A DNA stretch of 64,000 bases from JAPWJZ01 sp041287865 (GTDB lineage: Bacteria > Pseudomonadota > Alphaproteobacteria > Micavibrionales > UBA2020): contig JBGGMV010000028.1 in assembly GCA_041287865.1 (NCBI GenBank), positions 62,001 through 126,000 on the forward strand. Direction: 5' to 3'. Of this stretch, positions 1 through 8,343 are shown in pieces (the stretch's first letter is position 1; every line of letters begins with the position of its first letter). Made by a program: the position numbers and the translations under genes. The notes below the pieces were generated by a model. It saw nothing but the letters and a program-made list of their open reading frames with translations. It did no database searches and was not told where the DNA came from.

Positions 1-1
1 T

Positions 2-511
2 GTCAAGCAGGGCGCGAACCTGAACGCCCGCAACGACGCGGGCCAGACGCCGCTGATTTTCGCCTGCATGAACGTGAAATCGGATGAGGTTTGCGAATAC
101 CTTGCCAAGCACAGCGACCTGCTGGCCGAGGACGACAACGGCATGACCGCGCTGCACTATGCAGTGCAGCATGTCAGCATGGGCGCGACGGTGAAATATC
201 TTGTCGACTATGGCGCGGATGTCGACGCGCAGGATAAAATTTACGGCCGCACCGCGCTGATGAACGCGCTCAAGGGCGGCGACTATGTCGAGTTCCTGCT
301 CAAGCGCGACGCCGATATCGGGCTCAAGGACAAGACCGGCCTCACGGCACGGCAGCTCGCACATCTGCACAGGAACGAATACAGCGAAGCCGATCTTGCC
401 AAAGTGGAGAAAGCCGCCAAGACCAAGCCGCGCCGCAAGCGCGAGAAACCGAGGCGCTACACGGAAGACCGCTATGGCAGTTATCGCGGATACAGGCCAG
501 GGTTTTGGTAA
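2..511 (+). CDS. Ankyrin-repeat protein, 5' end outside window
   Basis: The reading frame is open from base 2, so the gene begins upstream of the window; the first internal ATG at 68 is not the start. The visible 169 residues hold about four ankyrin repeats with typical G-x-T-A/P-L and G-A-D-x-x-A-x-D signatures. The protein ends in an Arg/Lys/Tyr-rich tail (RRYTEDRYGSYRGYRPGFW). Ankyrin repeats bind proteins; no catalytic domain is visible and the partner is unknown. The tail lacks the PLKLK-type motif found on many ankyrin proteins of this window, but it resembles the short SRYRY end of the next gene. Confidence 0.9.
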   Translation, partial: VKQGANLNARNDAGQTPLIFACMNVKSDEVCEYLAKHSDLLAEDDNGMTALHYAVQHVSMGATVKYLVDYGADVDAQDKIYGRTALMNALKGGDYVEFLLKRDADIGLKDKTGLTARQLAHLHRNEYSEADLAKVEKAAKTKPRRKREKPRRYTEDRYGSYRGYRPGFW

Positions 512-540
512 GTAATTGATATCTATAACATAAACACCGA

Positions 541-568
541 TTGACATTTACGTAATACGGGGTAATCT
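541..568 (+). promoter_or_regulatory. Candidate sigma70 promoter for the ankyrin gene at 599
   Basis: A perfect TTGACA -35 box is followed after 16 bases by TAATCT, a weak -10 (3 of 6 matches). It lies in the short gap before the ankyrin gene at 599. The -35 box is convincing, the -10 box is not. Confidence 0.35.
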
Positions 569-598
569 CGAGCCCCTTGTCCACCGCTAGCGGAAAAA

Positions 599-2059
599 AT
601 GATGGCGCCGTCACCGAAGAAAAAACCGACGAACAACAAGCCCGCCCCCAAGGCCGACATGGTCGCGCCGGAGCGTCTTATCGTCATGCGCCCGCTTGTC
701 TTCAACCGCCCGGCAAACGCCGCGCCCGACCCCAGGCTCGCGGAACAGCGCGCGCTGGCGCAGGCGAGCACGCAGGCGCTGGCCGACGCCTTCGCGGGCT
801 GCAGCGATGACGACAGCAGCGGCATTGATATGGCGGCGATTGAAAAGGCGCTGAAGGGCGGCGCGAACATCAACGCGCCCGTCAACGCCCTGGGCCAGAC
901 CGCGTTGCATGTCGCGGTGAACGAAAACAACCTCGCCCTTGCGGCGCAATTGCTGCGGGCCGGCGCCAATACACGGGCGCGCGACCATGCGGGCCTGACG
1001 CCTCTTATCAGCGCGCTACGCGAAGGCGACGATGCCATGAGCGGCATGCTGGCCCGCGCCGAGGAAAGGCCCGAGGCGCAGGTGCTGGAGGGCCGCCATG
1101 CCATCCACGACGCCGCCAAGCACGGCCACGTGCAGGCGCTCGAGGCGCTGATCGTGCGCGGCCTATCCCCCACCATCCGCGACATCGACGAGGATTCACC
1201 GTTGATGGAGGCCCTCAGGGCGGAAAAATGCGATGCGGTCTTCGCGCTGGCCTATGGCGGCGGGCTGCAGCAGGGGATGCTGAAAAAATATAACGCGGTC
1301 TTCGACGGCTCCGGCGGCCTCGACATGCCCGACTATAACATGTCGGCTTTCCTCAAGGCCGCGCTCGACGCCAAGCCCGTGACGCTGAAACCGCTGCCGG
1401 TCGCCCTGCCGCAAAAACGCGGCGTGCGCGAGGAAGAACTGTTCGCCCGTATTGCCAGCCGCGAGGAGGAGCAGATTGCCGCGCTGTTGAAAAGGCGCCC
1501 GGACCTGAACGCGCGCGACGACGCAGGCGATACGCCGCTGATCGCTGCCTTGCGCCGCGGGGTGATGCGGACCGCCGACCTGCTGGTAGCGAAATCGGAC
1601 GTCAAGGCAACGGGATTGTACGGGCAGACGGCGCTGCATCTGGCCGCCGCCAACACCGATTTTACCGGCCAGAGAATGCTCAGAAAGCTGGTCGAGCTTG
1701 GCGCCGACATCAACGCGCAGGACGCACGCGGGCAGACCGCGCTGATGAAGGCCGCTCTGGCGGGGGCCGACGACAACGTGCGCTTGCTGCTGGCACACAA
1801 GGCAAAGCTTGAGCTGACCGACAAGCTTGGCCTGAGCGTTACCGACCATGCAGGTTTTGCGCAAAACGCAGAGGTCACCGAACTACTGGAAGAAGCGGCA
1901 GCAAGAAAAAAACCCGCCGCTGCAAAGACAAAAACCGCGCAGACTGCGTTCAAGGCTGCCGCTGCGAAACAGGTAAAATCTACTGCGAAAGCGCCCGCAA
2001 AAAAGACGACGGCGAAGAAGCCGCTCGCAAAACAGGCTGGCAGTCGTTACCGCTATTAA
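599..2059 (+). CDS. Ankyrin-repeat protein with lysine-rich C-terminus
   Basis: The protein has 486 residues. Ankyrin repeats occupy roughly residues 75-215 and 285-440, separated by a non-repeat linker. The C-terminus (about 445-480) is a Lys/Ala/Pro low-complexity tail resembling histone H1-like proteins, ending SRYRY. A copy of the motif that sits at the C-terminus of many proteins here appears near the N-terminus instead (LIVMRPLVFNRP, residues 27-38), and a second similar piece (VTLKPLPVALPQKRGV) lies between the two repeat blocks. This suggests fusion of once-separate tagged ankyrin genes. The start ATG at 599 follows a GCGGAAAA ribosome-site-like stretch; ATG 602 is an alternative. It converges on, and overlaps by 4 bases, the metallopeptidase gene on the other strand. 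Confidence 0.88.
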   Translation: MMAPSPKKKPTNNKPAPKADMVAPERLIVMRPLVFNRPANAAPDPRLAEQRALAQASTQALADAFAGCSDDDSSGIDMAAIEKALKGGANINAPVNALGQTALHVAVNENNLALAAQLLRAGANTRARDHAGLTPLISALREGDDAMSGMLARAEERPEAQVLEGRHAIHDAAKHGHVQALEALIVRGLSPTIRDIDEDSPLMEALRAEKCDAVFALAYGGGLQQGMLKKYNAVFDGSGGLDMPDYNMSAFLKAALDAKPVTLKPLPVALPQKRGVREEELFARIASREEEQIAALLKRRPDLNARDDAGDTPLIAALRRGVMRTADLLVAKSDVKATGLYGQTALHLAAANTDFTGQRMLRKLVELGADINAQDARGQTALMKAALAGADDNVRLLLAHKAKLELTDKLGLSVTDHAGFAQNAEVTELLEEAAARKKPAAAKTKTAQTAFKAAAAKQVKSTAKAPAKKTTAKKPLAKQAGSRYRY

Positions 2060-3441
2060 GAGCTGAACGCCGGGGGACGCGGTTTTTCCGGCTTGCGGAT
2101 CGCGGGCACAGGCTGTTTCTTGACGCCCGCAATCTCGTCCATCACTTCGTAAAGATATTTGTACTCGCGCGGCGTGGCCCAGTGCTTGCCGCCGGTGGCC
2201 GCGTATAATTCTTTCACATCGATCAGCAGGTAGGGGTTGTTGTCGAAAACCGCCTTGTTGAACAGCGCGACGGTTTCGGGCGCCATGGCGCCGAAGGCCT
2301 GTTCATGGCGCGCGATATCGACGGCCTGATAGGCCCAGTTCATTTTCTGGTTCCGCGCGATCATGTCCGCGGCGGGCGGCATGGCGGCCCCTGCAGTGAA
2401 GCTTGTCTTGTCGCCCGCAAGGCCCGCGAAATCGACATCGGCCTGCCTGAAACCCGCAACCGGCGCGCCCTTGCCCGCGAAGGCGTTATAGGCGACGTCT
2501 GACAAATATGATTGCAGTTCGAGGTTGAGGTAATAATTGCGCCAGTCCGCGCTTTCGAAAATGCGCTCGAAGGCCGCGCGGCCAGCAAGGCGAAGCGCTT
2601 CGTCCTCCGTCTTCGCGCCGGAGCGCGCGTTGTCGTAGGCCTGCTGCATCTTCTTGTATATCTCGGCGTCGCCATAGGTCGTGCCGCCGTAGCCCTGCAC
2701 ATGGTTCCAGTACCTGTCATCGCCCGCCACATGAGCCTCGAAGGCGACGAGGAATTCGACGGCCTGCGCCGCCGCTTCGGTCGCCAGCGTGACGCGCACG
2801 CGGCTTTCGATATCCCAGTTATAGCCGTGATAAAGCAGCGCATGCTGGCCCTGCGCGGCGTGGAGGATTTCATGGGCCATTTTCAGGGCCCTTTCCTCGC
2901 GCGGTTCCTGATGCGAGGCCACGACGGTGTCGAGCGAAGGCAGGTATTGCGCCGCAACGCCCGACGGCAGGTGCTGCAGGGCGCAGACCTTCAGCTTGTC
3001 GGCGACGGCCATGGCCACCAGCGACGCGCCGGTGTTCTTGATTTTCGAGAGGTCTTCCAGCGCGTCATGCAATTCCTGCTGGCGCACTTCGTCGTTCGCC
3101 TTGTTGCCGGAGGTAAAGCAGAGCTTCGACATGAAATACTGGCGGCGTTCTTCGGGCGTCATCGACTGCAGCAGCACGGAGGGCGGCAGCGACAGCGCGT
3201 TTTTCTCGAACAGGTCGAAATCGTAAGGCGTAACCGCCGGGGGTGGCGGTGGCGGCGGGGAGGCCGCGCGTTGCGGCACCAGCGGCTGTTCGGTTTTCAC
3301 CGGATCGGCTTCGGCCTTCTTGCCGGTGGTGGAACAGCCAGCCGCGCCAAAGAACATGACCGATGACAGCACCACGGCGGAAGCGCGCCGCGCGCGGGCG
3401 TTAAACCTTTTGCGCAGCGATTTTTCCGGATCCTTCTTCAT
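2056..3441 (-). CDS. Putative lipoprotein zinc metallopeptidase
   Basis: The protein has 461 residues. A basic N-terminus and hydrophobic stretch end in a lipobox-like FGAAGC (Cys36), so it is probably an exported lipoprotein, followed by a Pro-rich linker. A zinc-binding HExxH motif (HEILH, residues 190-194) sits in a helix-like context. The length and layout resemble the DUF6782-type putative metallopeptidases, a family name I recall but could not check. It is the first of four HExxH proteins with export signals in the window (see 22732, 23919, 44164). The substrate is unknown. The C-terminus is Pro/Lys-rich. Confidence 0.75.
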   Translation of the reverse strand: MKKDPEKSLRKRFNARARRASAVVLSSVMFFGAAGCSTTGKKAEADPVKTEQPLVPQRAASPPPPPPPAVTPYDFDLFEKNALSLPPSVLLQSMTPEERRQYFMSKLCFTSGNKANDEVRQQELHDALEDLSKIKNTGASLVAMAVADKLKVCALQHLPSGVAAQYLPSLDTVVASHQEPREERALKMAHEILHAAQGQHALLYHGYNWDIESRVRVTLATEAAAQAVEFLVAFEAHVAGDDRYWNHVQGYGGTTYGDAEIYKKMQQAYDNARSGAKTEDEALRLAGRAAFERIFESADWRNYYLNLELQSYLSDVAYNAFAGKGAPVAGFRQADVDFAGLAGDKTSFTAGAAMPPAADMIARNQKMNWAYQAVDIARHEQAFGAMAPETVALFNKAVFDNNPYLLIDVKELYAATGGKHWATPREYKYLYEVMDEIAGVKKQPVPAIRKPEKPRPPAFSS

Positions 3442-3445
3442 TTAT

Positions 3446-4189
3446 TCAACCGCGAAACCCTTTTTGGATCGGCGGCGTGCGGCGGCGGCGGATCGCCGCG
3501 GGCAAAATCAGCAACCCGCCCAGCGCAGCGCCGGCGGCGCCGCCGGCAAGCTCGGACTTCATGCCGTCCTTGTCGTCCAGTTCCTTCGCATATTGGGCAG
3601 CCTCGTCGCCGGATTCCGCCATGCAGGCGCCGATTTCTTTCGCCTGATCGGCGGGCGAAACTTCCTCGTCGTCAAAATCCCAGATAGCTGCGAAATGCAC
3701 GGCATAGCTGCATTCCTGCGCGATGCGCACATTCTGCGCGTAATTGCCGGCCTGCGCCGATACGTCGATCCCGACACGCGTCTGGTAATCCTTCAGCAGT
3801 TTTGTGTAATCGCGCTCGGTCAGGTTTTCGCTAAGGCGCAGATTGTTCACGAAATCGACCGCAGCCGTTTGCAGCGCGCCTGCAGTTTCGGGATCAAGTC
3901 CCGCCTTCATGCGTTCCATGGCGTCAATCGCGCCCGTCATGTCGGCGACCGTTTTCGCCTGCGCCTTCTTGCTGGCGGCATCCATCGACGTGAAGAGCGG
4001 CAGGCGGCCGTTGAACAGCGTCTCTTCGTTCGCGCCTTTCACATTCTGGAGGCCGGCCTGCGTGAACTGGCTTTCGACCGGCTGGGTGCGCTCATGCGCG
4101 ACATAGGCGCCGCCGCCGGCACCCACCGCGATTGCAAATGCGGCCGCGAGGGCGCGCGCTTTTTTGCCGAAGAAACCTGAAACAGACAT
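3446..4189 (-). CDS. Membrane-anchored protein of unknown function
   Basis: I chose the ATG at 4189 because AAGGAG lies 6 bases upstream; a longer frame begins at 4255. The protein has 247 residues with a hydrophobic segment near the N-terminus (about 12-32) and a second Gly/Ala-rich segment near the C-terminus (GGAAGAALGGLLILPAAI) followed by a basic tail. The middle (about 180 residues) is hydrophilic and helical, probably periplasmic. No family was recognised. It lies 4 bases upstream of the metallopeptidase gene on the same strand, so the two are probably co-transcribed. Confidence 0.7.
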   Translation of the reverse strand: MSVSGFFGKKARALAAAFAIAVGAGGGAYVAHERTQPVESQFTQAGLQNVKGANEETLFNGRLPLFTSMDAASKKAQAKTVADMTGAIDAMERMKAGLDPETAGALQTAAVDFVNNLRLSENLTERDYTKLLKDYQTRVGIDVSAQAGNYAQNVRIAQECSYAVHFAAIWDFDDEEVSPADQAKEIGACMAESGDEAAQYAKELDDKDGMKSELAGGAAGAALGGLLILPAAIRRRRTPPIQKGFRG

Positions 4190-4458
4190 GCTTGCTCCTT
4201 TTGGGCTTCGGGCGCGCACGTTTCCGCGAGAATAATCCCGTCGGAAGGCCAGCAAAGCCGCTTCGATACAAAATCCCTGACGGAAACGACTCCGGCGGGG
4301 ACGACAAATATATGATGCCCCTGTATAGGCCTGTGATGGTCTTCTGTCAATTCGATCTGAACACTGAATAGATTAGCCTTTTCAATATCTTACCCCTTCA
4401 CATCCCGCGCGCCATGGCATAAAATGATCCAAGTGGGTTTTGAAAAGGGAGTATCACC

Positions 4459-5151
4459 ATGGAAAAAGGTTCTTGTTCGGCAGGCGGCGCGGAAGCGGCA
4501 AAGACCGGTTCCTGCGGCAGCGGTGGCGGCGGCGTCAAACAAGGCTGCCCCATCCAGAAATGCCTGCTGGCGATGGTGATGGGCGGCGTGCTGATGTTCG
4601 TCTGGTTCGGCGTGTCGTGGATGGTGCTGCCCTGGCACAAGTCGACGCTCGGCAGCCTGAAGGAAGAAGCTGCCATCCAGAAGGTGCTGACCAAGCCCAA
4701 GGCCGAAACCAAGAGCGGCGTTTATATCCTGCCCTGGAGCGACATGGGCAAGAGCGAGCCGAAATTCGAGAAACCCTTCGTCTTTATGTCGGTCAGCGCC
4801 GACGGCGTCGATTCCAAGAAAGTCATGAACCAGCGCCTGCTGCGCGGCCTCTTCGTCTGCTTCTTCATGGCGGGGCTGCTGGCCTGCCTGCTGTCGAAAA
4901 CCGGTTGCTGCGGCGGCTGCCCTGCCGCCTTCTCGCTCAAGGTCGGCCTGATCGCGGGCCTTGCGAGCTTTATGCCGTCCTTCATCCTTTTCGGTTTCCC
5001 GCTGAAATACACGCTGGTCGGCATCGCGGATTGCGTGATCGCCTTCACAGTTGCCGGTGGCGCGATGGGCAGGTTTGCCTATGGCATGAAGCTGGGCTGC
5101 GCGAAGGGTTCCTGCGGTACGTCCAAGCCTACGGGTAGTTGCGGCGCTTGA
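4459..5151 (+). CDS. Cys-rich-terminus membrane protein
   Basis: The protein has 230 residues, with a clear ribosome site (AAGGGAG, 8 bases before ATG). Both ends carry Gly-Ser-Cys-Gly motifs (GSCSAGG and GSCGSGGGG near the start, KGSCGTSKPTGSCGA at the end), with four to five hydrophobic segments between them. A cluster KTGCCGGCP lies in the middle. Paired cysteines at both ends could bind metal or undergo disulfide exchange, but this is inference. It converges with the HIT gene with a gap of 3 bases. Family not recognised. Confidence 0.75.
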   Translation: MEKGSCSAGGAEAAKTGSCGSGGGGVKQGCPIQKCLLAMVMGGVLMFVWFGVSWMVLPWHKSTLGSLKEEAAIQKVLTKPKAETKSGVYILPWSDMGKSEPKFEKPFVFMSVSADGVDSKKVMNQRLLRGLFVCFFMAGLLACLLSKTGCCGGCPAAFSLKVGLIAGLASFMPSFILFGFPLKYTLVGIADCVIAFTVAGGAMGRFAYGMKLGCAKGSCGTSKPTGSCGA

Positions 5152-5154
5152 TCT

Positions 5155-5523
5155 TTAAGCGGCCTGAACCATTCGCCCAAGCTTGCGCCCGCCGAGTAGA
5201 TGCAGGTGCAGATGCGGCACTTCCTGTCCGCCATGCAGCCCGCAGTTTGAAATGACGCGATAACCTTCGGCATCGAGCCCCTGTTCGCGCGCAATATTGC
5301 CCAGCGCGCGCATCAGGGCCGCGATCTCGGCGTCGGAGGCCTTGCTGGTGAAATCATCCATGCTGACGTAAGAGCCCTTGGGGATGACCAGGATATGGCT
5401 GGGCGCCTGCGGATGGATGTCGTGGAAGGACAGCACGTGGTCGTCCTCGTATATTTTCTTGCAGGGAATTTCGCCGCGCAGGATTTTGGCGAAGATATTG
5501 TTGCTGTCGTAGGTGGCGGGCAT
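5155..5523 (-). CDS. HIT-family nucleotide-binding hydrolase
   Basis: The protein has 122 residues, the usual length for HinT-type HIT proteins. The catalytic histidine triad H-L-H-L-H is at residues 104-108 (VPHLHLHLLGG), followed by GR near the C-terminus as in HinT. These enzymes hydrolyse nucleoside phosphoramidates or similar adenylated compounds in the cytoplasm. The start ATG at 5523 has GGAG 8 bases upstream; the longer frame to 5562 is unlikely. Confidence 0.93.
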   Translation of the reverse strand: MPATYDSNNIFAKILRGEIPCKKIYEDDHVLSFHDIHPQAPSHILVIPKGSYVSMDDFTSKASDAEIAALMRALGNIAREQGLDAEGYRVISNCGLHGGQEVPHLHLHLLGGRKLGRMVQAA

Positions 5524-5604
5524 GGCGTTTCTCCGTCTTTGAAAACGCCGCCAGTCTAGCAAAGAGAATTAAAACAGCAAATTGAAAGCGCGACGCCCAA
5601 ATAG

Positions 5605-5643
5605 AAAGGGCCGCGGTCTCATCCCCTGACCCCGCGGCCCTTT
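5605..5643 (-). terminator. Strong hairpin, likely terminator of the 5689-6030 gene
   Basis: A 12-base perfect stem (AAAGGGCCGCGG paired with CCGCGGCCCTTT) encloses a 15-base loop. On the minus strand it follows the stop of the small gene ending at 5689 and is followed by TTTCTATTT. It lies upstream of the HIT gene start. Confidence 0.6.
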
Positions 5644-5688
5644 GCCCCAACTATTTCAGTCTATCTCAAGCAGGCTTCTCCCAAATTC

Positions 5689-6030
5689 CTATACGACGCC
5701 GACGCGTACCTGTGACTTGCCGGTTGGCGTGGCAGGCGCAGGTCCGCCGGACTTGCGCTCTTCCAGCGCGTGCTGGCCCAGCTGCAGTTGCTCGATGGTG
5801 GCTTCGTGGCCGCCGGCGGCTGTCAGCTGCTCGATCCGTGTTTCGATCTGCGCGAGGTTCATCACGACAAAGCCCCCGCTGCTCTTGAGCTCGCCGCGCG
5901 CGGCTGCGTTCTTGAACGCGCCTGCAACACCGGTGTCGCCCTTGACGAATTGCGCCTTCCATTCGGGCAGGCTGTTTGCGTCCTTGCCCTCGAAAGTCCT
6001 GGCGAAACTCATCTGAATGTCTTGTCCCAT
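5689..6030 (-). CDS. Small hypothetical soluble protein
   Basis: The protein has 113 residues. The start at 6030 is set by GGAGG 8 bases upstream; the longer frame to 6072 lacks a better site. It is hydrophilic and probably helical in the middle, with a Pro/Gly-rich end. No family or signal peptide is recognised. It is a single-gene transcript bounded by a terminator-like hairpin. Confidence 0.65.
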   Translation of the reverse strand: MGQDIQMSFARTFEGKDANSLPEWKAQFVKGDTGVAGAFKNAAARGELKSSGGFVVMNLAQIETRIEQLTAAGGHEATIEQLQLGQHALEERKSGGPAPATPTGKSQVRVGVV

Positions 6031-6218
6031 TTTTTTATCCTCCGGTAGCTCTGCCCGATCGCTAAAATCCAATCTAGTTTTGGCTTCGTTTTCGGGTTGT
6101 TTATTTAATCCTATATAGACTTTATGGCAATAAAGTTAATGAATGGTTACTAAGCTGATTTTTTTGGGATTTTTCTTGTTTTTCAGCGCTTAAATTCGCC
6201 GGAATCACCCCCGAAAGA

Positions 6219-6247
6219 TTGACTTATGTTAATAACTTACCTAAAGT
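6219..6247 (+). promoter_or_regulatory. Candidate promoter for the membrane-protein gene at 6361
   Basis: TTGACT, a 17-base spacer and TAAAGT give four to five matches per box. A start of transcription near 6254 would exclude the in-frame ATG at 6226 and supports a start near 6361. Bases 6031-6218 upstream are AT-rich with nothing else recognised. Confidence 0.4.
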
Positions 6248-6360
6248 TACAGTGTGTTAGCAGCCCATTTGATTCTAGGCGGAAAATACTTTGGCAAGAC
6301 GGCCCCGCCGTCTATGATGCCGCCTATTATTCCGGCAACAATCTTAACAAGTACATTTTA

Positions 6361-7365
6361 ATGACAGGTCACCCCCCAGAGCAGGCGCCAGACGCCCCCC
6401 GCGAGGAAGAAGAAGCTCAAAGCGCTTCCCTTACTGCTCCGGCACCTGCGCCGGTTGCCGCTCCCGTAACCGCGCCCCAGCCCCCCGCAAAGCCCGCGGG
6501 CTTGATCCGCCGCAACTGGGACAAGACAAAACATGTGACCGGCAATATCTGGAAGTTCACGAAAGAATTGTTCAACGACCACGGCTTCTGGGTCGATGCG
6601 CTGGCCGTCAAGGGCGGCGTGACCGCCGTTGTCGCAGCGGGCCTTGTGATGGCCTCCTACCTCGTCGCGCTGCCCTTCCTGGTGGGCGCGGTGGGCTTTG
6701 CGCTCTGCGGCGGTCTTGCCGCCGTGGGCATCTTCGGCATCGTCGCCGGCGGGGCGAAGGCCTGGGAAGGCGCGAAAGACGTCTGGGCCCGCGCCATGGG
6801 CCGCACGCCGAAACAGCATGTTTACAAGGAAAAGAAAGACATCCTGCAGCGCATCGCCGAAACCGATTTCTGCAAGAAAATCACCAACCACCGCTGGGCC
6901 AAGAAAATCGCCGGCACGCACGCGTGGAAAACCGTGCAGAAATTCACCCGCAAGACCGAAGATAACGTGCTGGGCGGCGTGGCCGTCGGCGGCGCGGCGC
7001 TATCTATTGTTGTCGGCGCGCTCGCTCTCCCCTTTATCGCGGTCGGCACGATCGTGACCTTCGCGGCCGTGATGACGGCATCGACCATCATCGGCGGTTT
7101 TTCGAGCCTTTATTTCAGCATCACCGGCATCCGCCACCGCTCGAAGGAAAAAGCCGCTGCCAAGGCCGCTGCCGCCGCCGCGAAACGCAGCCATCCGCTG
7201 GGGCTGAATTTCCCGCTGGAGCCCCACGGCCAGCCGATCGACTTCCCGGGCGTCGCCGCCCCCTTCTCCGACGTTGCGGCCAAGCCCGCGCCCGAGCAAG
7301 CGCCTGAAGTGGCCGTGCCCGCCATTAAGCCGCTCACACCCTCCACACCCCCGTCCGCCCCCTAA
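6361..7365 (+). CDS. Gly/Ala-rich membrane protein
   Basis: The frame is open from 6226, but the first 45 residues are unlike the rest and overlap a candidate promoter, so I place the start at ATG 6361; no good ribosome site precedes it. The predicted 334 residues have a Pro/Ala/Glu-rich N-terminus, two pairs of Gly/Ala-rich hydrophobic segments (about 85-145 and 210-255), a basic helical part between them, and a Pro/Ala/Lys-rich C-terminus ending near PAIKPLTP. No family was recognised. It resembles in style the genes at 7440 and 12204. Confidence 0.75.
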   Translation: MTGHPPEQAPDAPREEEEAQSASLTAPAPAPVAAPVTAPQPPAKPAGLIRRNWDKTKHVTGNIWKFTKELFNDHGFWVDALAVKGGVTAVVAAGLVMASYLVALPFLVGAVGFALCGGLAAVGIFGIVAGGAKAWEGAKDVWARAMGRTPKQHVYKEKKDILQRIAETDFCKKITNHRWAKKIAGTHAWKTVQKFTRKTEDNVLGGVAVGGAALSIVVGALALPFIAVGTIVTFAAVMTASTIIGGFSSLYFSITGIRHRSKEKAAAKAAAAAAKRSHPLGLNFPLEPHGQPIDFPGVAAPFSDVAAKPAPEQAPEVAVPAIKPLTPSTPPSAP

Positions 7366-7376
7366 AAGACCCCCTT

Positions 7377-7396
7377 GCAGGATTATGCAATCCTGC
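7377..7396 (+). promoter_or_regulatory. Perfect 8-bp inverted repeat before the gene at 7440
   Basis: GCAGGATT, a 4-base spacer (ATGC) and AATCCTGC form a perfect palindrome just before a TAAAGT -10-like box. It could be a regulator-binding operator. There is no T-run, so termination of the preceding gene is less likely. Confidence 0.35.
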
Positions 7397-7439
7397 TAAA
7401 GTGCCCGTAACACACACATATATAAACGGGACGAAAGAA

Positions 7440-8240
7440 TTGACGGCACCGGCGCAAGACACCAAAGCCCAGCGTAAAAAGACGCGCATCGCCCATATGA
7501 TGCTGCCGCAGATCGACGCCGATTCTGCGCTGCTGCCCCCCGACAAATGGATCGTCAAGACGACCTGGGAACTGATCCGCGACAACAAGAGCGTCCACAA
7601 GACCGTGGGCGGCATGGCGGGCTTCGCGCTGGCCGGCGTTGCGACGCTTATCGCGGGCACCATCGGCGCCTTTGCCGTCGCTGCCGCCGCGCCCGAAATC
7701 GCCGTCGGCATCGGCGCGCTGACCATCGCCGGTTTCTTCGGTTACAAGACGCGCGAATATGGCCGCAAATTCAAGGCCGAAACCCTGCCCTCGATCCGCT
7801 CGGACGTGGGCAAGAAATACCTCGACTACAAGGTGAACGAGGTAAAAGCCGCATGGCAGCGCAACATGGAAGAAAAGCGCAAAGCCCGCGAAGCGGAAAA
7901 AGCCGCGAAAGCAAAGGCGAAAGCCGAAGCGGAAGCGCAGGCAAAAGTTGAACCGCCGAAAGTCGAAGTCAAAACAGAAGCGCCCAAAACTGAGACTCCT
8001 AAAGTCGAAGCACCCAAAGTTGCAACCCCGCAGCCCGAAGCAAAACCCGCTGCGGAAGCCGCACCCGAGAAAAAAGCACCCGAGAAAAAATCTCTCGGCG
8101 GTGCCTTCGGCGAATGGGCCCTGAAGCAGGCGGCGGAACGCGCGCGCAAGCTGAAGGAAAAAGAGCAGAAGGAAGACGCTGCTCCGCCTGTTGTTCCGCC
8201 TGCCGTTAAACCGGCCGCCCCCAAACCCCCGCAACCCTGA
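7440..8240 (+). CDS. Membrane protein with long Lys/Glu/Ala/Pro tail
   Basis: The likely start is TTG 7440 (the frame is open from GTG 7401), preceded by GGGACGAAAG; the start is uncertain. The roughly 266-residue product has one long Gly/Ala-rich hydrophobic region (about 55-100, probably two membrane helices), then a charged coiled-coil-like Lys/Glu/Ala stretch and a TolA- or TonB-like Pro/Lys/Glu low-complexity region. The C-terminus is AVKPAAPKPPQP. No enzymatic motif is visible. It follows the similar membrane gene at 6361. Confidence 0.7.
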   Translation: MTAPAQDTKAQRKKTRIAHMMLPQIDADSALLPPDKWIVKTTWELIRDNKSVHKTVGGMAGFALAGVATLIAGTIGAFAVAAAAPEIAVGIGALTIAGFFGYKTREYGRKFKAETLPSIRSDVGKKYLDYKVNEVKAAWQRNMEEKRKAREAEKAAKAKAKAEAEAQAKVEPPKVEVKTEAPKTETPKVEAPKVATPQPEAKPAAEAAPEKKAPEKKSLGGAFGEWALKQAAERARKLKEKEQKEDAAPPVVPPAVKPAAPKPPQP

Positions 8241-8282
8241 TTTCTTCCAAGCCCTTGTGACTCAAGCCGGAATCGCCCCCGC

Positions 8283-8311
8283 TTGATTGTTTTCCGTATT
8301 ATTGCTATTAT
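8283..8311 (+). promoter_or_regulatory. Candidate sigma70 promoter for the ankyrin gene at 8344
   Basis: TTGATT, a 17-base spacer and TATTAT (4/6 and 5/6 matches) end 33 bases before the start codon, with an AAGGAAGG ribosome-site region in between. Confidence 0.5.
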
Positions 8312-8343
8312 CTGCCTGATTTAAAAAGGAAGGCAATCCGCGC

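Noticed and set aside
1900..2040. Lysine-rich C-terminus of the first full ankyrin protein as a histone-like DNA-binding domain
   Set aside because: Low-complexity Lys/Ala/Pro tails are common and no structured DNA-binding motif is present.
7266..8240. Pro/Ala/Lys-rich C-termini (PAIKPLTP, AVKPAAPKPPQP, AIKAPKP, AIKPAAP) as further copies of the tag
   Set aside because: They share only KP within low-complexity Pro/Ala sequence and lack the alternating hydrophobic pattern; a weaker, separate tail class cannot be excluded.
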